Source of the DNA: Comamonas sp. B21-038
Lineage (GTDB): Bacteria > Pseudomonadota > Gammaproteobacteria > Burkholderiales > Burkholderiaceae_C
Direction: 5' to 3'
Assembly (NCBI RefSeq): GCF_022387135.1
Contig: NZ_CP092462.1
Coordinates: forward strand, 806,001 to 870,000
DNA length: 64,000 nt
Part shown: positions 59,437-64,000 of the stretch, piece after piece
Position numbering within the stretch: position 1 is the first letter of the stretch
Layout of the letters: each line of letters begins with the position of its first letter
Notes under the pieces: model-generated
The model's input: only the letters and a program-made list of their open reading frames with translations
Told to the model about the DNA's origin: nothing
The model's database searches: none
Position numbers and translations under genes: made by a program

Positions 59437-59460
59437 TGGCTGTTTAACCAGGAGCAATCT

Positions 59461-61704
59461 ATGTCCATATTCAACAAGGTCACCAAGACTTTCCAGTGGG
59501 GCCAGCACACGGTCACCATGGAAACCGGTGAAATCGCCCGCCAGGCTTCCGGCGCGGTGCTGGTCAACATCGACGACACCGTGGTGCTGGCTACGGTGGT
59601 GGGCTCCAAGATCGCCAAGGCCGGTCAGGACTTTTTCCCGCTGACCGTTGACTACATCGAGAAGACCTACGCTGCAGGCAAGATCCCTGGCAGCTTCTTC
59701 AAGCGCGAAGCCAAGCCCAGCGAACTCGAAACCCTGACCAGCCGTCTGATCGACCGCCCGATCCGTCCGCTGTTCCCCGAAGGTTTCTACAACGACGTGC
59801 ATGTGGTCATCCACACCATCTCGCTGAACCCTGAAGTGGATGCCGACATCGCTGCGATGATCGCCGTGTCCGCTGCACTGTCCATCTCGGGCATTCCTTT
59901 CAACGGCCCTATCGGTGCTGCCCGCGTGGGTTACATCAACGGCGAATACGTGCTCAACCCCGGTCAGACCCAGCGCAAGGATTCGCTGATGGATCTGGTG
60001 GTGGCAGGCACCGAAGCTGCTGTGCTGATGGTCGAATCCGAAGCCCAGCAACTGCCTGAAGAAGTGATGCTGGGCGCCGTGGTCTATGGCCACGAGCAAG
60101 GCCAGATCGCGATCAACGCCATCCACGAACTGGTGCGCGAAGCCGGCAAGCCCGCATGGGACTGGGCTGCTCCTGCCAAGGACGAAGCGCTGATCGCCAA
60201 GGTGGGCGAGCTGGGCGATGCCGCCCTGCGCGACGCTTACCAGCTGCGCAACAAGCAAGCCCGTACGCTGGCCTGCCGCCAGGCTTACGCCGCTGTGAAG
60301 GCTGGCCTGACCGAGCAAGGCGTGGCGTTTGACGGCGTCAAGGTCGACGGCATGCTGTTCGACATCGAAGCGCGCATCGTGCGCTCGCAGATTCTGGCGG
60401 GTGAGCCCCGTATCGATGGCCGCGATACCCGCACCGTGCGTCCTATCGAGATCCGCTCGTCGGTGCTGCCACGCACCCACGGCTCTGCCCTGTTCACCCG
60501 TGGTGAAACCCAGGCGCTGGTGATCTCCACCCTGGGCACCGAGCGCGATGCACAGCGTATCGACGCCCTGGCTGGCGAGTTTGAAGACCGCTTCCTGTTC
60601 CACTACAACATGCCTCCCTTTGCCACCGGCGAAGTGGGCCGCATGGGCTCGACCAAGCGCCGCGAAATCGGCCACGGCCGTCTGGCCAAGCGCGCGCTGG
60701 CCGCGTGCCTGCCGTCGAAGGAAGAGTTCCCCTACACCATCCGCGTGGTGTCGGAAATCACCGAATCGAACGGTTCCTCGTCGATGGCTTCGGTCTGCGG
60801 CGGCTGTCTGTCGATGATGGACGCCGGCGTGCCGATGAAGGCCCACGTGGCCGGTATCGCCATGGGTCTGATCAAGGAAGACAACAAGTTTGCCGTGCTG
60901 ACCGACATCCTGGGTGACGAAGATCATCTGGGTGACATGGACTTCAAGGTGGCCGGTACGACCAACGGCATCACCGCGCTGCAGATGGACATCAAGATCC
61001 AGGGCATCACCAAGGAAATCATGCAAGTGGCACTGGCGCAAGCCAAGGAAGCGCGCATGCACATCCTGGGCAAGATGCAAGAAGCGATGGGCGAAGCCAA
61101 GGCGGAAGTCTCGTCGTTTGCGCCCAAGCTGTACACGATGAAGATCAACCCCGAGAAGATCCGTGATGTGATCGGCAAGGGCGGCGCCACCATCCGTGCG
61201 CTGACCGAAGAGACCGGCACCCAGATCAACATCGAGGAAGATGGCACCATCACCATCGCCGCCACCGATGGCGCCAAGGCGGACGAAGCCAAGCGCCGCA
61301 TCGAAGAGATCACCGCCGAAGTCGAAATCGGCAAGATCTACGAAGGCCCGATCGTCAAGATCCTGGAATTCGGTGCCCTGGTGAACCTGCTGCCCGGCAA
61401 GGACGGTCTGCTGCACATCAGCCAGATCGCCCACGAGCGCGTGGAAAAGGTGACCGACTACCTGAGCGAAGGCCAGGTCGTCAAGGTCAAGGTGCTGGAG
61501 ACGGACGAAAAGGGCCGTGTCAAGCTGTCGATGAAGGCGCTGCTGGACCGTCCGGCCGGCATGCCCGAGCGTGAGCCACGCGAGTTCCGTGAGCCACGCG
61601 GCGACCGGGGTGACCGCGGCGATCGCGCGCCTCGCCAGCACCGCGAACCACGCGAGCCCCGCGTGGACGGTGCTGCCGACCAGCAGCAACAACAACAGCA
61701 ATAA
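59461..61704 (+). CDS. pnp: Polynucleotide phosphorylase
   Basis: This 747-residue 3'-5' exoribonuclease forms a trimer and uses phosphate to degrade RNA. It contains two RNase PH-like domains (about residues 1-230 and 310-545, with the second rich in [19 protein letters not shown] active-site residues), a KH domain with [20 protein letters not shown] near residue 562 and an S1 domain with [24 protein letters not shown] near residue 630. The tail adds RGD-type repeats ([10 protein letters not shown]) and ends in seven glutamines, a disordered extension not part of the common core. The rpsO-pnp order, a strong terminator and the conserved quinone oxidoreductase after it are the usual arrangement. 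Confidence 0.98.
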   Translation: MSIFNKVTKTFQWGQHTVTMETGEIARQASGAVLVNIDDTVVLATVVGSKIAKAGQDFFPLTVDYIEKTYAAGKIPGSFFKREAKPSELETLTSRLIDRPIRPLFPEGFYNDVHVVIHTISLNPEVDADIAAMIAVSAALSISGIPFNGPIGAARVGYINGEYVLNPGQTQRKDSLMDLVVAGTEAAVLMVESEAQQLPEEVMLGAVVYGHEQGQIAINAIHELVREAGKPAWDWAAPAKDEALIAKVGELGDAALRDAYQLRNKQARTLACRQAYAAVKAGLTEQGVAFDGVKVDGMLFDIEARIVRSQILAGEPRIDGRDTRTVRPIEIRSSVLPRTHGSALFTRGETQALVISTLGTERDAQRIDALAGEFEDRFLFHYNMPPFATGEVGRMGSTKRREIGHGRLAKRALAACLPSKEEFPYTIRVVSEITESNGSSSMASVCGGCLSMMDAGVPMKAHVAGIAMGLIKEDNKFAVLTDILGDEDHLGDMDFKVAGTTNGITALQMDIKIQGITKEIMQVALAQAKEARMHILGKMQEAMGEAKAEVSSFAPKLYTMKINPEKIRDVIGKGGATIRALTEETGTQINIEEDGTITIAATDGAKADEAKRRIEEITAEVEIGKIYEGPIVKILEFGALVNLLPGKDGLLHISQIAHERVEKVTDYLSEGQVVKVKVLETDEKGRVKLSMKALLDRPAGMPEREPREFREPRGDRGDRGDRAPRQHREPREPRVDGAADQQQQQQQ

Positions 61705-61716
61705 TCTGCTGTGTGA

Positions 61717-61750
61717 CGCACCCATGCGCCTGGCGCTGGGTGCGTTTTTC
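61717..61750 (+). terminator. Intrinsic terminator of pnp
   Basis: Perfect 8-bp arms cgcaccca and tgggtgcg with a 12-base loop are followed by TTTTTC, 12 bases after the pnp stop codon. Confidence 0.9.
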
Positions 61751-61794
61751 TGCTGAAAAGCGTGTGCTGATTGTGATTGGCTGAGGAAACAAGC

Positions 61795-62799
61795 GTGGAC
61801 AAGATGCGTGCAGTCGAGATCACCGCCTTTGGTGATCCGCAGGTATTGAAGCTGGGAGAGCGCGCTGTGCCGCAGGCGGGGCAGGGCGAGTTGTGCATTC
61901 GTGTGGTCGCCAGTGGCGTGAACCGCCCCGATGTGATCCAGCGCAAGGGCCATTACGCGCCGCCGCCGGGTGCTTCGGACCTGCCCGGTCTGGAAGTGGC
62001 TGGTGTGGTGGTGGCTGGTGACGCTGTGGCGATGGCCGGGCAGGGCCTGAAGCTGGGCGACCGCGTATGCGCGCTGGTCGCCGGTGGTGGCTATGCCGAG
62101 TACTGCGTGGCCCCGGTGGCCCAGTGCCTGCCGGTGCCCGAGGGCTTGTCGGATGTCGAGGCCGCTTGCCTGCCCGAGACCTTCTTTACCGTCTGGAGCA
62201 ATGTGTTTGACCGGGGAGCGTTGCAAGCCGGTGAGACCTTGTTGGTCCAGGGCGGCAGCAGCGGCATTGGTGTGACGGCGATCCAGCTGGCCAAGGCCTT
62301 TGGCGCCAAGGTCATCGTGACCGCAGGTTCGGATGAAAAGTGCCAGGCTTGCCTGGCCTTGGGTGCTGACGAGGCGATCAACTACCGCAGCCAGGATTTT
62401 GTCGCCGAAGTGGCGCGCATCACCGCTGGCAAGGGTGTGGATGTGATCCTGGACATGGTGGCGGGCGACTATGTGGCCCGCGAGGTCGAGGCGCTGGCCG
62501 AGGATGGCCGTCTGGTCATCATCGCCGTGCAAGGTGGTATCAAGGCCGAGTTCAATGCCGGTCTGGTGCTGCGCCGCCGTCTGCAGATCACGGGCTCGAC
62601 CCTGCGTCCGCGTCCGGTGGCCTTCAAGGCAGCGATTGCCCAGGCTTTGCAGGCCAAGGTCTGGCCGCTGCTGGCAGCGGGCAAGGTGCGTCCCATCATC
62701 CACAGCCAGTTCACGGCTGCCCACGCCAGTCAGGCCCATGCACTGATGGAATCCAACCAACATATCGGCAAGATCGTGCTGACCTGGGATCAATTGTGA
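61795..62799 (+). CDS. NAD(P)H quinone oxidoreductase, zinc-independent MDR family
   Basis: This 334-residue medium-chain reductase of the quinone oxidoreductase (Qor/PIG3) subgroup has the nucleotide-binding motif [19 protein letters not shown] near residue 145 and [12 protein letters not shown] near residue 215. Catalytic-zinc ligands of alcohol dehydrogenases are absent. It reduces quinones with NADPH. The GTG at 61795 follows GAGGAAAC at good spacing. An ATG nine bases further on would also be reasonable. Its stop overlaps the GTG start of tpiA, a conserved order in this bacterial family. Confidence 0.87.
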   Translation: MDKMRAVEITAFGDPQVLKLGERAVPQAGQGELCIRVVASGVNRPDVIQRKGHYAPPPGASDLPGLEVAGVVVAGDAVAMAGQGLKLGDRVCALVAGGGYAEYCVAPVAQCLPVPEGLSDVEAACLPETFFTVWSNVFDRGALQAGETLLVQGGSSGIGVTAIQLAKAFGAKVIVTAGSDEKCQACLALGADEAINYRSQDFVAEVARITAGKGVDVILDMVAGDYVAREVEALAEDGRLVIIAVQGGIKAEFNAGLVLRRRLQITGSTLRPRPVAFKAAIAQALQAKVWPLLAAGKVRPIIHSQFTAAHASQAHALMESNQHIGKIVLTWDQL

Positions 62800-63536
62800 A
62801 AAAACTGATTGCTGGAAACTGGAAGATGAACGGCAGCCTGGCTGCCAATGAAGCCTTGCTGGGCGAGCTGCTGCAAGGCCTGGGCCAGCCGGGCTGCGAT
62901 GTGGCCGTGGCGGTGCCTGCTGTCTATGTGGGTCAGGTGCAGGCATTGCTGCAGGGCTCGGCGATCGCGCTGGCTGCGCAGGATGTGTCGGCGCACGACG
63001 CCGGGGCCTACACCGGGGAGGTGTCGGCTGCGATGCTGCGTGACTTTGGGGTGCGCTACGCGCTGGTGGGCCACTCCGAGCGCCGCCAGTACCATGGCGA
63101 AACCGACGCGCTGGTGGCTACGAAGGCGCAAAAGGCGCTGGCTGCCGGCATCACGCCGATTGTCTGTGTCGGCGAGACCTTGGCGGAGCGTGAAGCCGGC
63201 CAGACCGAAGCGGTGGTCAAGCGCCAGCTCGCTGCAGTGATCCATGCGGTCGGCGCCTGCGTGACGGAAATCGTCGTGGCCTATGAGCCTGTGTGGGCGA
63301 TTGGTACGGGCAAGACGGCCAGCCCCGAGCAGGCGCAATCGGTACATGCTGTATTGCGCGCGCAACTGGCGGCAGCCAGTACGCAGGCGGCGAAGGTGCC
63401 GGTGCTGTATGGTGGCAGCATGAATGCGGGCAACGCCGAGCAGCTGCTGGCCCAGCCCGATATTGATGGTGGACTGATCGGTGGCGCTTCGTTGAAGGCC
63501 CAGGATTTTCTGAAAATTATTGCTGCAGCTGCTTGA
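62796..63536 (+). CDS. tpiA: Triosephosphate isomerase
   Basis: This 246-residue TIM-barrel enzyme of glycolysis interconverts dihydroxyacetone phosphate and glyceraldehyde-3-phosphate. Key residues are K10 in GNWKMN, the catalytic His in VGHSERR (near residue 93), the catalytic Glu in [11 protein letters not shown] (near residue 165) and the phosphate loop YGGSMN and GLIGGASL. The GTG start overlaps the stop of the quinone oxidoreductase. secG follows, as usual in this family. Confidence 0.97.
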   Translation: MKKLIAGNWKMNGSLAANEALLGELLQGLGQPGCDVAVAVPAVYVGQVQALLQGSAIALAAQDVSAHDAGAYTGEVSAAMLRDFGVRYALVGHSERRQYHGETDALVATKAQKALAAGITPIVCVGETLAEREAGQTEAVVKRQLAAVIHAVGACVTEIVVAYEPVWAIGTGKTASPEQAQSVHAVLRAQLAAASTQAAKVPVLYGGSMNAGNAEQLLAQPDIDGGLIGGASLKAQDFLKIIAAAA

Positions 63537-63584
63537 TAGACAAGCGGCTGCTGGCGACGACCAAGTTTGATAAAAGGGTAGATG

Positions 63585-64000
63585 ATGGTAACGATTCTGT
63601 TGACGATTCAAATGCTGGCAGCACTGGTCATGATTGGCCTGGTGCTGGTGCAGCATGGCAAGGGTGCCGATGCGGGCGCTGCCTTTGGCAGCGGCAGCAG
63701 CGCTGGCAGCCTGTTCGGTGCTTCCGGTAGCGCCAACTTCCTCTCGCGCAGCACTGGCGTGCTGGCGGCGGTGTTCTTTGTCACGACCCTGGGCCTGGCC
63801 TATCTGGGCAATGCCCGCCCGACTTCGGCCGGTAGCGTGCTCGAAGGCCCTGCTGCGGCGATCCCGCAGTCGAGTGCCCCCGTGGACGCGACCATTCCTC
63901 CTGCTTCGACGCCTGCACCGGCTGCCGCCCCCGCCGCTCCCGCCGCTGGCGCTGATGCTTCGGTGCCTGCCGCAGGTGCTGCTGCGCCTGCTGCCGCTCC
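63585..64000 (+). CDS. secG: Protein translocase subunit SecG (cut by window edge)
   Basis: The N-terminal 138 residues or so are seen, with the reading frame open at the right edge. Two membrane helices flank the conserved loop QHGKGADAGAAFGSGSSAGS and LFGASGSANFLSRSTGVLA. A long Ala/Pro-rich tail, common in betaproteobacterial SecG, follows. SecG stabilises SecYEG during protein export. The ATG at 63585 is preferred over one three bases upstream because it is better spaced from AAAAGGG. Confidence 0.93.
   Translation, partial: MVTILLTIQMLAALVMIGLVLVQHGKGADAGAAFGSGSSAGSLFGASGSANFLSRSTGVLAAVFFVTTLGLAYLGNARPTSAGSVLEGPAAAIPQSSAPVDATIPPASTPAPAAAPAAPAAGADASVPAAGAAAPAAA

Noticed and set aside
59374..62946. 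A long 1190-residue open frame on the minus strand across pnp, the quinone oxidoreductase and tpiA
   Set aside because: It is the mirror of three conserved plus-strand genes. Its composition is a GC-rich shadow with no domain pattern and no ribosome-binding site.
1..64000. tRNA, rRNA, CRISPR arrays, insertion sequences, prophage or integron parts
   Set aside because: None is recognisable anywhere in the window. The AT-rich orphan at 38080 has no flanking repeats or integrase that would mark an island.

Overview
The window is about 64 kb of GC-rich chromosomal DNA from a betaproteobacterium. It is most likely a member of the Comamonadaceae (Comamonas/Delftia-like). The evidence is the core block rpsO-pnp-quinone oxidoreductase-tpiA-secG at the right end, a full imuA-imuB-dnaE2 mutasome, many LysR regulators, DUF3325/PepSY iron genes and an IPTL-CTERM protein. 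No rRNA, tRNA, CRISPR array, transposase, integrase or phage gene is visible. One gene (38080-39060) is clearly AT-richer than everything around it and looks acquired.

Layout, left to right. 1-5530: the end of a PepSY-type membrane protein, a DUF3325 protein and a MacA-MacB-NodT tripartite exporter, all on + and tightly packed. 5806-8631: a complete arsenic operon arsR-arsB-arsC-arsH. 8750-12737: a leuC-leuD paralogue pair translationally coupled to a haloacetate (possibly fluoroacetate) dehalogenase, with a divergent LysR regulator. 12823-16674: a Fur-box-controlled outer-membrane receptor with an EF-hand lipoprotein and a DUF4198 protein. 17175-25504: a small secreted protein, a secreted Ntn-type linear amide hydrolase, a P-loop kinase-like protein, a VOC protein, an STN-type siderophore receptor, and a LysR/MFS/NTF2-like group.

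25649-37862 is a sulfur-scavenging island. It has an AtsK-like TauD dioxygenase, a DszC/SfnB-like flavin monooxygenase with a LacI regulator, and a four-gene peptide-type ABC importer. Divergent from the importer lie a second SfnB-like enzyme, an NtaA/DszA-like luciferase-family monooxygenase and a shortened luciferase-fold protein. The genes suggest uptake and oxidative desulfurisation of an organosulfur compound that does not enter by the usual SsuABC/TauABC route.

38080-42574 holds the AT-rich orphan with an HEPN-like RNxxxH motif, a LysR/SDR pair and an IPTL-CTERM lectin-like exported protein. 42781-48233 is the SOS mutagenesis cassette behind a textbook LexA box. 48379-53415 holds an orphan MCE protein with a lipoprotein, several small low-complexity or stress-type proteins, a stress SDR, a zinc-ligand-depleted L36 paralogue behind a metal-regulator-like operator, and a low-affinity iron permease family protein. 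53488-57733 is a catabolic-looking LysR/amidohydrolase/MFS/GAF unit. 57804-64000 is azlCD followed by the core block, with secG cut by the window edge.

All functional calls come from reading motifs and remembered family features. No database search was run. The strongest leads for new biology are the organosulfur island, the HEPN-like orphan, the dehalogenase-leuCD unit and the Fur-box receptor cluster whose receptor lacks the usual haem histidine.
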